A stretch of 64,000 nucleotides of DNA, from NCBI RefSeq assembly GCF_017908595.1, contig NZ_JAGKTL010000002.1:558001-622000 (forward strand), given 5' to 3'. Shown here piece after piece: positions 18,040 through 29,010 of the stretch. Made by a program: the position numbers and the translations under genes. Each line of letters starts with the position of its first letter. Within the stretch, counting starts at the first letter, position 1. Origin of the DNA: Rhodothermus bifroesti (GTDB lineage Bacteria; Bacteroidota; Rhodothermia; Rhodothermales; Rhodothermaceae). The notes under the pieces were generated by a model. The model searched no databases and was not told the DNA's origin. It was given only the letters and a program-made list of their open reading frames with translations.

Positions 18040-18846
18040 ATGCGCGTCGGCTTTGTGCAGTACTGCCCAGCCTTTTTGCAGATGGAAACCAATCGCCAAG
18101 TGCTTGCTGCACTTCTTGAAGGTATCGAGGCGGATTTGCTCGTGCTTCCTGAGCTGTGTCTTACTGGATACTTTTTTACTTCCTCTGAAGAGGCCCATGC
18201 CGCGGCAGAATCCATCCCCGACGGTCCTACAACCGCTTGGCTTACTACACTTAGCCAACGCACGGGGGCTATTCTGGTTGCTGGACTCCCAGAGCGCGAT
18301 GGGGCGCAGTACTACAACAGTGCCGTTGTGGTAGGCCCTAGAGGTTATATCGGCCATTATCGCAAGGTGCACCTCTTCTATGAGGAAAAACTTCACTTTC
18401 AGGCAGGTAATTTGGGCTTTCCGGTCTTTACCGTAACCGACCGCAGTGGAGAGACTTATAAATTAGGGGTTATGATCTGCTTTGACTGGTACTTTCCAGA
18501 AGCTGCGCGGACGTTGGCCTTACAAGGCGCGGATGTTATTGCCCATCCTGCCAACCTGGTCCGCCCGGATTGCCCGCGAGCGATGCCCATTCGTGCGCTT
18601 GAAAACCATGTTTTTACAATTACAGCCAATCGCTATGGTAGCGAATCTAACGGCAGAGAAACCCTGAGCTTCATTGGCCAAAGCCTTATTTGTGATCCCA
18701 TGGGCAGGATTTTAGCTCAGGCACCTAAGGTAGGCGACGCCGTAGAGGTGGTCGAGATTCATCCTGCCGAAGCCCGCAACCGGCGTATTACGCAGCACAA
18801 CGACTTGTTTGCTGACCGGCGCCCTGAACATTACCAGCTAAGCTGA
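18040..18846 (+). CDS. nitrilase-superfamily carbon-nitrogen hydrolase
   Basis: 268 residues. The Glu-Lys-Cys triad is visible in LPELCLTGYFF, YRKVHLF and ICFDWYFPE. This cytoplasmic family hydrolyses amides or nitriles. The short, single-domain form with this spacing resembles omega-amidases and carbamoylputrescine amidases, but the substrate cannot be decided. It starts 9 bases after moaE, so it ends the + strand run, and its 3' end overlaps the convergent purC gene by 16 bases. Confidence 0.9.
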   Translation: MRVGFVQYCPAFLQMETNRQVLAALLEGIEADLLVLPELCLTGYFFTSSEEAHAAAESIPDGPTTAWLTTLSQRTGAILVAGLPERDGAQYYNSAVVVGPRGYIGHYRKVHLFYEEKLHFQAGNLGFPVFTVTDRSGETYKLGVMICFDWYFPEAARTLALQGADVIAHPANLVRPDCPRAMPIRALENHVFTITANRYGSESNGRETLSFIGQSLICDPMGRILAQAPKVGDAVEVVEIHPAEARNRRITQHNDLFADRRPEHYQLS

Positions 18847-19811
18847 AGCCCTTCAAGTTGCTTGAGATTTTCTTCAATACGGGCTTCAGGGTCAGGATGG
18901 AGGTCGGGCACAAACGTTTCTCCTGTGAGCTCTTCGTAGAGCAAAATGTAGCGTTGTGCAATTTCAAGGCGAACCTCATCGGGAAGGTCTGGGAGCACCT
19001 GTCCTGGCTTTCCCATAAACCCTTGGGCCATCAGCCACTCCCGTACAAATTCTTTAGAAAGCTGCCGTTGCGGCAATCCTTTACGTAGCCGCTCTTCGTA
19101 TTCCTCTGCATAAAAGTAGCGGGAGGAGTCTGGCGTATGCACCTCATCGATAAGCCGTAGCGTTCCTTCCTCATCCACTCCAAACTCGTACTTGGTATCC
19201 ACCAGAATCAGGCCGCGGCGTGCGGCCATCTCTGTACCCCGCTGAAACAACTTCAGCGCCAATTGTTCGAGCTGGTCGAAGGTCTCTGCGTCTAACCAGC
19301 CGCGCGCCAGGATCTCCTCTCGACTGATGTCTTCGTCATGGCCTTCAGAGGCCTTGGTGGTTGGCGTTAGGATCGGCTGAGGGAGGCGTTCGTTTTGCAC
19401 CAGGCCTTCCGGCAAGCGCTTGCCGCAAAGTTGCCGGAGACCACTCTGATACAAACGCCAAGCATGGCCCGCCAAATAGCCGCGTACGACAAACTCAACA
19501 GGAATAGGCCGGCACCGACGGGCTACCGTTACGTTCGGGTCAGGTACAGCGACGACGTGGTTGGGGACCACGTCGGCTGTATGTCGGAAAAAATAGGCAG
19601 CCAACTGGTTGAGCACCTGCCCCTTAAAGGGTATGGTTTGCCGTAGCACATGATCGAAGGCCGAGATCCGGTCTGTAGTGATCAGTACCAGTAGGCCATC
19701 GATGGTGTACACGTCACGCACTTTACCCCGATAGGGCGGGCCCAAGGCCTTGAGGTGGGTCTGTCGCAGCGTACGTCCAAGCTGTGCTTTGAGCAGCGCG
19801 TTGTCGATCAT
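18831..19811 (-). CDS. purC: phosphoribosylaminoimidazole-succinocarboxamide synthase
   Basis: A 326-residue SAICAR synthase that joins aspartate to CAIR with ATP in purine synthesis. Recognised by the N-terminal PYRGKVRDVY, the TTDRISAFD motif, PVEFVVRGYLAGHAW, TKASEGHDEDIS and LVDTKYEFG. The length fits the long (yeast-like) form rather than the about 237-residue E. coli form. Its ATG overlaps the stop of the upstream lacI-type gene (ATGA), so both genes are co-transcribed and translationally coupled. Confidence 0.95.
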   Translation of the reverse strand: MIDNALLKAQLGRTLRQTHLKALGPPYRGKVRDVYTIDGLLVLITTDRISAFDHVLRQTIPFKGQVLNQLAAYFFRHTADVVPNHVVAVPDPNVTVARRCRPIPVEFVVRGYLAGHAWRLYQSGLRQLCGKRLPEGLVQNERLPQPILTPTTKASEGHDEDISREEILARGWLDAETFDQLEQLALKLFQRGTEMAARRGLILVDTKYEFGVDEEGTLRLIDEVHTPDSSRYFYAEEYEERLRKGLPQRQLSKEFVREWLMAQGFMGKPGQVLPDLPDEVRLEIAQRYILLYEELTGETFVPDLHPDPEARIEENLKQLEGLQLSW

Positions 19812-20854
19812 GTGCGTTGGCTGCAGTCGCTGGTGTAGCGGATTTTGAGTTGTGGAACAATCAAGACTTCCAGAGGGGGGTCTTGACGAATGCCTTCTAC
19901 GCGTTCAACCAGCAGCCGGGCAGATTCTTTGCCGACCGTGTGCATGTTCTGCGAAACGCTTGAAAGGCCGATGTACTCGCTAATTTTAATATCGTCGTAG
20001 CCTACCAAAGCTACGTCTTCGCCTACACGCAAACCGGCTTCACGCAGGGCTTTCCAAGCGCCGAGCGCTTGCACATCACTGCTGGCAAAGACGGCAGTAA
20101 CACGGGGCGTAATGGCCAGTAACTCCTGCATAGCCTCGTAGCCTGCTTCTTCACTAAAGCCCGCGTGTTTTTCGGTCTTACCTGCACGAACCAGTTCTGG
20201 TTCATAGGGAATACCAGCTGCTTCAAGGGCCTCACGGTAGCCTGCAATGCGATCAAGCTGCAGGCTCCCTTCGGTATGCGAACGAATCATGCCAATCCGG
20301 CGATGACCACAGGCAATAAGGTGCTGCACCGCAATTCGGGCACCGGTGCGGTCGTCCCAGTAAAAACAATCAAAGTCGGTATGATGATAGCCTACCATGA
20401 CCACAGGGGCATGCAAGGCGCGCAGCTCTAGCGTAAGCTTTTCATCGGCAGGTAGGCCGATCAGCAGCAAACCGTCGACAGCGCCGCGCCGCAGGAAGTT
20501 CAATAATTTCTGTTGTGGGTGTTTAGAGCCCAGGTCGCTGAGCAGCAGATCTGCATCGACGTTTTCTAAGGCAGTACGGACGCCTTTCAGGATTTCGTTA
20601 TGAAAGGGCGTGGTAAATGAGGTAACCGCAACGGCCAACACGCGGGTTTTCTTTTGCGCCAGCGTACGGGCCGTTCGGTCTGGGCGAAACTGCAGCTTCT
20701 CGATGGCACGCAGCACGCGCTGGCGCGTTTCGTCAGACACATCGCTGGAGTTGTTGAGTACGCGTGAGACGGTTGAGATTGCCACGCCGGCTTCGCGAGC
20801 CACGTCGTAGATAGTGACTTTGTCTTTTTTCTCTCGTCGAATGCGCTGGGCCAT
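19808..20854 (-). CDS. LacI/GalR family transcriptional regulator
   Basis: 348 residues. The N-terminal helix-turn-helix (VTIYDVAREAGVAISTVSRVLN, residues 13-34) and hinge helix (RTARTLAQKK) are followed by a periplasmic-binding-protein-like effector domain. The start has GGAGG 8 bases upstream. Because it overlaps purC, control of purine genes (as by PurR, also a LacI member) is one possibility. An operator-like site with the core GNAANCGNTTNC lies about 20 bases upstream, so autoregulation is likely. The effector is unknown. Confidence 0.92.
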   Translation of the reverse strand: MAQRIRREKKDKVTIYDVAREAGVAISTVSRVLNNSSDVSDETRQRVLRAIEKLQFRPDRTARTLAQKKTRVLAVAVTSFTTPFHNEILKGVRTALENVDADLLLSDLGSKHPQQKLLNFLRRGAVDGLLLIGLPADEKLTLELRALHAPVVMVGYHHTDFDCFYWDDRTGARIAVQHLIACGHRRIGMIRSHTEGSLQLDRIAGYREALEAAGIPYEPELVRAGKTEKHAGFSEEAGYEAMQELLAITPRVTAVFASSDVQALGAWKALREAGLRVGEDVALVGYDDIKISEYIGLSSVSQNMHTVGKESARLLVERVEGIRQDPPLEVLIVPQLKIRYTSDCSQRT

Positions 20855-20874
20855 AGCCGAAGCCTCCGATTGCC

Positions 20875-20886
20875 GTAAACGGTTGC
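20875..20886. promoter_or_regulatory. LacI-type operator-like site ahead of lacI-purC
   Basis: GTAAACGGTTGC matches the core GNAANCGNTTNC shared by LacI-family operators (PurR and CcpA types). It lies 20 bases upstream of the lacI start, a position suited to autorepression. Symmetry is imperfect at the inner and outer positions. Confidence 0.4.
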
Positions 20887-20977
20887 TAAGGTGATTCCCT
20901 AGATAGGCAATAAAAGTTCCCCAAAGTAGGGCTTAAGAAGTGTAAAAGATTTGGGGCATTTTTTTGTGAAAGATTGC

Positions 20978-21013
20978 TTTTATGTTTGATAAGTATTATT
21001 ATCAAACATAAAA
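20978..21013. other. dif: dif-like Xer recombination site (probable replication terminus)
   Basis: Perfect 15-base inverted arms (20978-20992 and 20999-21013) flank a 6-base centre GTATTA. The inner 28 bases have dif architecture: an 11-base arm ATGTTTGATAA ending in ATAA, the 6-base centre, then an 11-base arm TTATCAAACAT starting with TTAT. Known dif sites have the same ATAA-N6-TTAT layout. It lies 23 bases upstream of a tyrosine recombinase gene, and strand composition switches near here. The arms are identical, unlike the two different arms bound by XerC and XerD. A terminator is unlikely because no gene ends here. Confidence 0.65.
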
Positions 21014-21036
21014 AATAACCTACCTAACCTGTACAC

Positions 21037-21990
21037 ATGACCCGATCGCTTGAACCCTTACCAGCGCCACTACCCCAAACACCTTCCGGCAACGTGAATC
21101 TATTGGCGCTCTACCTAGAGCGTTTCGATCGCCCACATACGCGACGTGCTTATCGAAACGACCTGGTCGATTTCTTTGGTACGCCTCAGATCACGCTTGA
21201 GCTAGCCGCACGCACCACGTTCGTAGAGGTTAACCGCTACTTACAAGCCCTCGAGGCCCAAGGCCATAAGCCGGCCACGCTGCACCGACGGCTGGCCGCC
21301 TTACGGGGCTTTTTCGACTGGCTGGTCGCTCTGGGCGCCTTATCGCACAATCCCGCACACCGCCAGCTGGTACGCCGCCTGCGGCCGATTCATACAACCA
21401 GTCGCAGTGTCCTTTACCTGACAACTGACGAAGCTGCACGGCTCCTGGAAGCAGCTAGCCTAGATCCCCAAACCGGACTGCGTGATTATGCACTCATCCT
21501 AACATTGATCTTTTGCACGTTGCGTCGCAGCGAAGCCGCTGCTATGGATGTAGAGCATCTGCGACGCTTAGGCGCTTACTGGGTACTAGAGTTGCCGCAA
21601 ACCAAAGGTGGTGCACACCAGTTCGTCAAAGTGCCTGATGCCGTTATTGACGCCATTGAAACCATGAAAAGCCACTACGGCATTACGCAAGGACCGCTGT
21701 GGCGTAGTCTAAGCCGCCGTAACTATGGTCAACGTCTAACACCACATTCTATTTATCGCATCGTTGCACAAGCAGCCCTGCAGGCTGGCCTGCCACGTAT
21801 TGGCGCCCACACGCTACGGCACACAGGATGCACGTTAGCGCTAGAAGCTGGGGCTTCACTAGAACAGGTGCAGGCCCATGCCCGCCACCGGCATATTGCC
21901 ACAACGTTGCGCTATATCCATCAACGGGACCGACTGGCTTCAAGTGCTGCTGATTTTATCCGGATTGAATTGCCCACCCATAGACCATAG
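21037..21990 (+). CDS. Xer-type tyrosine recombinase
   Basis: 317 residues. The N-terminal SAM-like DNA-binding domain (about 22-105) is followed by the catalytic domain with the full set of residues: Arg in CTLRRSEAAAMD, Lys in QTKGGAHQFVKV, HTLRH, a following His in ARHRHIATTLRY, and the nucleophile Tyr in that same motif. The motif order is that of XerC/XerD/XerS rather than phage integrases with an arm-binding domain. Its position 23 bases from a dif-like palindrome suggests a single-recombinase system for chromosome dimer resolution. Whether a second Xer exists elsewhere is unknown, so no symbol is given. Confidence 0.9.
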   Translation: MTRSLEPLPAPLPQTPSGNVNLLALYLERFDRPHTRRAYRNDLVDFFGTPQITLELAARTTFVEVNRYLQALEAQGHKPATLHRRLAALRGFFDWLVALGALSHNPAHRQLVRRLRPIHTTSRSVLYLTTDEAARLLEAASLDPQTGLRDYALILTLIFCTLRRSEAAAMDVEHLRRLGAYWVLELPQTKGGAHQFVKVPDAVIDAIETMKSHYGITQGPLWRSLSRRNYGQRLTPHSIYRIVAQAALQAGLPRIGAHTLRHTGCTLALEAGASLEQVQAHARHRHIATTLRYIHQRDRLASSAADFIRIELPTHRP

Positions 21991-21991
21991 G

Positions 21992-22237
21992 CTAGGGTTG
22001 CCGTCGTGCCAAAATATGCGGCGGTGTTGGGTCTAAAGAACGGGGTCGCGGTCCACGATCTCCCTGAAAACGTGGTGAAGGCGGTACAGGCCGCCGCCAC
22101 GGATCTCCTCCCGAGGGCGGATCTTGCGACGAGCCAGAATCATTATTGTTTTTCCAGAAAAAACGCCACAGCAGTGTGCCCAAGACCATCGGCATTAGGG
22201 CCAGAAAAATCCCTATGGCCTGATATACCCATTCCAT
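21992..22237 (-). CDS. small hypothetical membrane protein
   Basis: About 81 residues from ATG 22237, which has a G-rich GGTGGGA 5 bases upstream. One transmembrane helix is visible (residues about 7-25, GIFLALMPMVLGTLLW), followed by a basic, Pro/Gly/Arg-rich tail (NNNDSGSSQDPPSGGDPWRRP). I do not recognise a family. The frame extends to 22333 with an AT-rich, less convincing N-terminus. It converges with the recombinase gene, with one base between the stops. Confidence 0.5.
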   Translation of the reverse strand: MEWVYQAIGIFLALMPMVLGTLLWRFFWKNNNDSGSSQDPPSGGDPWRRPVPPSPRFQGDRGPRPRSLDPTPPHILARRQP

Positions 22238-22355
22238 GGCATCCCACCAGCCAGTCCCATGCAATCGCTTCCAAACGTCTATGCTTTTTAAGTAATTATA
22301 AAAAATATGCACCGGAATGCAAGTCAATTCCAAAGAAAAAAATCCCCTAAGGACT

Positions 22356-23279
22356 ATGCCTGTGGTGCACGAGCTGGTTCAAACCCTTGCCTGTTGGCAG
22401 GCAGAACATGCAGCGGAAGGCACGTTTTTGATTCTGGCGGGACCCACCGCCGTGGGTAAAACCGCCCTTAGCTTGGCGTTGGCTGAAACGCTTGGGGCCG
22501 AAATTATCTCTGCCGACAGCCGGCAGGTTTACCGCCAGCTGAACATCGGCACAGCCAAGCCAGACCCAGAGGCACTAGCCCGCGTGCCACACCACTTTAT
22601 TAACGAGCGCGATTTAGGCGAGCCGTTTTCTGCAGGGCACTTTGCCTTTGAAGCTTGGGCCCGCATGGCTGCAATCCTTGAACGGGGACGCATTCCCTTG
22701 GTTGTAGGGGGCTCAACCCTGTATCTTGAAGCCTTACAGTTTGGATTGGCTGAAATTCCCGATATAGACCCATCCGTACGTCAGTGGCTTCAAGAGCGGC
22801 TTGCCCGGGAAGGGCCTGAACGGCTTTATCGTGAGCTGGTTCAGGTCGATCCACAAGCAGCGCAGCGGCTGGATCCCTCCAAAACGCAGCGGGTGCTACG
22901 GGCCTTAGAAGTGTACCACGGCACAGGCCGTCCTATTACAGCCTATTATCAAAACCACCGACGCCCGCCGTACGCTTTTCGGACAATTGTGCTCTACCGC
23001 GAACGATCTGTGCTTTACGAGCGCATTAACCGTCGGGTGGATGCCATGCTTGAAGCTGGCCTGGTCCAAGAAGTGGAGTCCCTGCTTCAGGCTGGGTATG
23101 ATCCCACGCTAGAAGCGCTACGCACGATTGGCTATGCGGAAGTGATACCCTATCTCAAAGGAGTCTATCCATATGCAACCATGCGTGCGCTGATTCAGCG
23201 CAATACGCGACGTTATGCTAAGCGCCAGCTTGCTTGGTTTCGGCGTTTTTCGTTTGAGTGGATCTTGCTTGAAGATTAG
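22356..23279 (+). CDS. miaA: tRNA dimethylallyltransferase
   Basis: About 307 residues. It transfers dimethylallyl to A37 of tRNAs reading UNN codons. The P-loop GPTAVGKTAL is followed by the family signatures ISADSRQVYR, NIGTAKP and VVGGSTLYLEAL, and by YAKRQLAWFRR near the C-terminus. I chose ATG 22356, after AAGGA. An ATG at 22317 would add 13 residues without family similarity. The 3' end overlaps the convergent RsbW-like gene by 4 bases. Confidence 0.95.
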   Translation: MPVVHELVQTLACWQAEHAAEGTFLILAGPTAVGKTALSLALAETLGAEIISADSRQVYRQLNIGTAKPDPEALARVPHHFINERDLGEPFSAGHFAFEAWARMAAILERGRIPLVVGGSTLYLEALQFGLAEIPDIDPSVRQWLQERLAREGPERLYRELVQVDPQAAQRLDPSKTQRVLRALEVYHGTGRPITAYYQNHRRPPYAFRTIVLYRERSVLYERINRRVDAMLEAGLVQEVESLLQAGYDPTLEALRTIGYAEVIPYLKGVYPYATMRALIQRNTRRYAKRQLAWFRRFSFEWILLED

Positions 23280-23686
23280 CCCGTGCGCCAAAATCGCATG
23301 CGCACGCGCCGACCGCTGGCTTCATAGATAACTTGATCTGCCAACTTTTCCATTAGAAAAAGGCCCCGCCCTCCGGGTTGAAGAAGCATTTCTTTATCCT
23401 CTGGATTATAGGAGGGTACGCGCGATCGGTCAAACCCATCCCCTTCGTCTTCTACGCAAAGTTCAAGCACATGAGGATCTAAAGCATCTAGTACAATATG
23501 AACTTGCTTTGTGGGATCCATACGGTTCCCGTGACGCATTGCATTGGTGATAGCTTCGCTGGCTGCCAGTACCAAGCGGTTCACCAAAGCGGCGTCGTTT
23601 GTCCATCGATAGGCGGCCTGCTCTAGCGTTTCCAGTATGCAGGCCATTGCCTTTAAATCACTCGGAATGTGCCACTGAAGCTGCAT
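23276..23686 (-). CDS. RsbW-like anti-sigma factor / serine kinase (HATPase)
   Basis: A 136-residue GHKL ATPase domain with N-box EAITNAMRHGN, G1 box VEDEGDGFD and G2 box GGRGLFLM, and no histidine-kinase domain. This is the form of anti-sigma factors and switch kinases such as RsbW and SpoIIAB. No anti-anti-sigma factor or sigma factor lies next to it. Its 5' end overlaps the end of the glycosyltransferase gene by 29 bases. Confidence 0.87.
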   Translation of the reverse strand: MQLQWHIPSDLKAMACILETLEQAAYRWTNDAALVNRLVLAASEAITNAMRHGNRMDPTKQVHIVLDALDPHVLELCVEDEGDGFDRSRVPSYNPEDKEMLLQPGGRGLFLMEKLADQVIYEASGRRVRMRFWRTG

Positions 23687-24977
23687 GGCGCGTTGCGTTG
23701 CGCTGGCATACCATTGTCAATACCTCAGCCAGTTGGCCAGCCAGCAGACGCCGATCGTAGCGGCGAACCACTTCGGCTTTGCCTTGAGGCAGGCGTTGGG
23801 TCTTCCAGTCAGCATAGATGCGCGCGAGTGCCTGCGCAATTGCCGACACGTCGTGTGGGGAGGTTAGGTAGGCCGCCCCGTAGGCTTCAAGAACTGTTCG
23901 CGCCTCGCCCTCTGGTACCAAAGCTAAAATGGGTTTTCGGGTACCGATATACTCAAACAGTTTGCTAGTCGAAATGCTGGCAGCCCCGGGCTGCTCCCCT
24001 ACCGTCATCCAAAGCACATCGGCTGTTTTGAGGGCTGCGATGGTTTCTGGGTGCGAACGGTATCCTTCTAGCCGTACAACGTCACCTAAGCCGAGCTGCG
24101 TAATGCACTGCGGCACATGGGGAGGAAACAGACCAACAAAAATGGCTTCAACATGCCTGCGCGCTTCGGGCTGATGGTGTAGCCATTGGGCTAGTCCCCG
24201 AAGAAAGTCGTCCGGCTGCTGTGCATCGTAAAAGACCCCCGCATAGAGCAGCCGTAAGCGCTCCTTGCTGTTGGATGAGGAGGCGGGGTGGTTTTCAAAA
24301 TCTTCCGGGTCAAAGCCATGTGGAATAACAATAGGCGTACGTTTACCTCTGGGAAGCCGTGCGCCAAGCTGCTGGGCAAGGGTTGCATTGATGGTGATAA
24401 CGCAGCTAGCTCGGTGCAGGACGTAGCGTTCCAGCTTAGCGTGAAGTCGTCGATGCCAGCCCGTAGGGAAGAACTGGCGTGGATTGCCTAGCCAGTCGTC
24501 TCGGTAGTCCACCACAAGCGGTAGATGGCTTTTCTGTTGTAAACGTGCCCCAATGAGCAAGGCTGTAGGCGGAGGGCTAGAAGCAAAAATAGCGTCAAAC
24601 GGACGCATCCGAAGGAGCTTCTCACCAGCTCGTAGCGCTGGCAGGAGCCAGCCAATTTTGTTGTCGGGTACAAACAGCCAACCACTCAAGCGCATCCAAT
24701 AGCGGCGTAGCACCTCGGAGGGCATCTCGAGCCGTGTAGGACGTCGGGCAAGCAAGCGTAGCGGATCTAGCGAAGAGGTACGCACGATTTCTACACCGGC
24801 CGTTTCGACCTCGTGTAGCAGCGCCTCATCGTAGGCAAAGTATTTCCCAGGCCAAACTGTTAAAACCGTAGGCTGCCAACCGTAGTGCGGTAGGTATTTG
24901 ACAAATTTGGCAACGCGCTGCACGCCGCTAAGCCCCATAGGTGGAAAATAGTAGGCAATGACAAGCACCCGAGGCAT
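23658..24977 (-). CDS. glycosyltransferase, GT4-like
   Basis: 439 residues with two Rossmann-like halves of the GT-B fold. The N-terminus VLVIAYYFPPMGLSGVQR is typical of GT4 enzymes of surface polysaccharide synthesis. The C-terminal half has LLYAGVFYDAQQPDDFLRGL and STSKLFEYIGTRKPILALVPEGE, the sugar-nucleotide binding region. Donor and acceptor are unknown. It lies between an RsbW-like gene and an M24 peptidase, not in a larger glycan cluster, though an epimerase gene lies about 5 kb away. Confidence 0.87.
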   Translation of the reverse strand: MPRVLVIAYYFPPMGLSGVQRVAKFVKYLPHYGWQPTVLTVWPGKYFAYDEALLHEVETAGVEIVRTSSLDPLRLLARRPTRLEMPSEVLRRYWMRLSGWLFVPDNKIGWLLPALRAGEKLLRMRPFDAIFASSPPPTALLIGARLQQKSHLPLVVDYRDDWLGNPRQFFPTGWHRRLHAKLERYVLHRASCVITINATLAQQLGARLPRGKRTPIVIPHGFDPEDFENHPASSSNSKERLRLLYAGVFYDAQQPDDFLRGLAQWLHHQPEARRHVEAIFVGLFPPHVPQCITQLGLGDVVRLEGYRSHPETIAALKTADVLWMTVGEQPGAASISTSKLFEYIGTRKPILALVPEGEARTVLEAYGAAYLTSPHDVSAIAQALARIYADWKTQRLPQGKAEVVRRYDRRLLAGQLAEVLTMVCQRNATRHAASVAHSE

Positions 24978-24979
24978 GG

Positions 24980-26049
24980 TTACAGCACATAGAGGGTTTT
25001 AGGAACATGTGTGAGGTTCAGGTAGCCTTCTGGTGTAAGCACGATAAGATCCTCAAGGCGCACGCCAAAACGTTCTGGAAGATAAACGCCAGGCTCGATT
25101 GTAATTACGACACCAGAAGGGAGTGCGGCTTCATTTTGTGCAGCAATGCGCGGCCATTCGTGTACCTCTAGGCCTACGCCGTGCCCAAGGCTATGCGTAA
25201 AATACTTCTCCAAGCCAGCGGCTTTAAGCGCAGCCCGGGCAGCTTGGTCTAGTTCAGCCGCCGAAATGCCTGCACGAGCCTTCGCTAACGCAGCTTCTTG
25301 GGCCGCAGCAACGCACTGGTAGACGTGCGCAACCTCATCTTGCACAGGACCTAAAACGACCGTACGCGTCATGTCGGAGGCATAGCCATCGACATAGCAG
25401 CCAAAGTCCAGCACAACAACATCTCCTCGGCGTAAGCGTCGCTTTGTTGGCCGGGCATGCGGAAGAGCACTGTTGGGTCCAGAGGCAACAATAGGCTCGA
25501 AAGCCATGCGTTCAGCACCACGGCGCAAGTGCCGATAGACGATCTCCGCGGCCAGCTCTTGCTCCGAAATGCCAGGGGTGATGAGTGCGAGTACTTCCTC
25601 AAATACAGTTTCTGAGATTGCTTGGGCTTGTCGGATGGCTTTTAGTGCTGCAGCATCTTTAACGGCCTTGAGTTCATTAAGCCATCCAGAGCGTGGGATC
25701 CAGGCCACATGCGGTAGTTTCTCTTGGAAGCTTTGCAGTGCGGCAAAGCTTAGATGGTCGGCTTGAAAAATCACCCGGTGCACGTTGTCAAACAGCCCAG
25801 TGGCTGTAGCATGCCCGATCAGATCGGGGCCTGAGATGTGGCAATGTGCCCCTTGGACCTCAGCATGGGCTTGGGTTGCGTAGCGACCATCAGTAAGAAA
25901 ATGAGCATCTTGAAGACGTACAAGGAGCATTCCATTAGAACCAGTAAATCCGCATGCCCAGCGGATATCAGGCAGGTGGGAAAGAAGCACAGCGTCTCCC
26001 CCTTCAAAGGCCAGACGGGCTTGTAGCGAGGCGATGCGAGCGTGGTACA

Positions 26050-26050
<1 letters not shown>
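24980..26050 (-). CDS. Xaa-Pro peptidase, M24 family
   Basis: 356 residues. An N-terminal creatinase-like domain is followed by a pita-bread M24B domain with the five metal ligands: Asp in VVLDFG, Asp in ASDMTRT, His in GHGVGLEVHE, Glu in TIEPGVY and Glu in VRLEDL. It cleaves X-Pro bonds in the cytoplasm; aminopeptidase P and prolidase cannot be told apart here. The ATG at 26050 overlaps the guaB stop (TGATG), indicating coupling. Confidence 0.92.
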
Positions 26051-28342
<2,292 letters not shown>

Positions 28343-28383
28343 GGCGCATATGGATGGATTTGCCGCAATAAACGACTGGCATC

Positions 28384-29010
28384 TTAGAGAGTGCCCGAGT
28401 GTTCACCATCTAGGCTGTCTAAAAGTGCGCGGAGTTGTTCTTGGCGTATTTGTGGATCCGCGCTTAAAGCTTCAATGCTGGGCAAAGGAGGTAGTTGTTG
28501 CAGACTAGGCAGGCCGAAGTGCTCCAGAAAGCGCTGGGTGGTGCCATAAAGTAAGGGTCTACCGATGGTATCACTTCGGCCTACTACTTGGATCAGTTCT
28601 AGCTCTTGGAGTCGATTCAGGGCGTGCTCTGCATCTACGCCTCGCAGATGGTCGATTTCGGGTTTTGTGATGGGTTGGCGATAAGCAATGATGGCTAGGG
28701 TTTCTAGGAGAGGTTGGGTAAGTTTGACTTTTTCTGGTTTTTTGTAAAGTTGCAATAACGGAGTTATTGACGGAATGGTAGCCAACCGATAACCTCCAGC
28801 CCACGTGTAAATGCGAAACACCCGCCCCGTTGCCTCATAAGTCGCATTGAGCGCGGCAATGGCCGCTTCAACGTCTGCTTCCGTTATCGATACATCAAAA
28901 GCCTCTCTCCAGAGAGCAACAAGTTGAGAAGCGGAAAGCGGTTCATCGGCTACAAACAGCACCGCTTCTACCGCTTGCATGAGTGCCTGATTTTCCTCAT
29001 GAAAGGACAT
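28384..29010 (-). CDS. scpB: segregation and condensation protein B
   Basis: 208 residues with two winged-helix domains (ALMQAVEAVLFVADEPLSA; LLETLAIIAYRQPITKPEI; GRPLLYGTTQRFLEHFGL). ScpB joins ScpA and SMC in the condensin that organises and separates chromosomes. Its start overlaps the end of scpA by 14 bases. A copy of the CCGTTATTGCAA repeat lies inside this gene, the only copy well away from a gene boundary. Confidence 0.94.
   Translation of the reverse strand: MSFHEENQALMQAVEAVLFVADEPLSASQLVALWREAFDVSITEADVEAAIAALNATYEATGRVFRIYTWAGGYRLATIPSITPLLQLYKKPEKVKLTQPLLETLAIIAYRQPITKPEIDHLRGVDAEHALNRLQELELIQVVGRSDTIGRPLLYGTTQRFLEHFGLPSLQQLPPLPSIEALSADPQIRQEQLRALLDSLDGEHSGTL
28750..28761 (-). 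repeat. polar 12-mer CCGTTATTGCAA, copy 4 (right of dif)
   Basis: An exact copy on the - strand (TTGCAATAACGG on the + strand), within scpB. The orientation is reversed relative to copies 1-3, so it again points toward the dif-like site. Confidence 0.75.

Noticed and set aside
20978-21013. reading the dif-like palindrome as a terminator for lacI or xer
   Set aside because: Both genes start, and neither ends, on this side of the palindrome, so there is no transcript to terminate.
22006-22350. 114-codon + frame between the recombinase gene and miaA
   Set aside because: It opposes the membrane-protein frame, which has a better start and a clear transmembrane helix. The + frame has no pattern.
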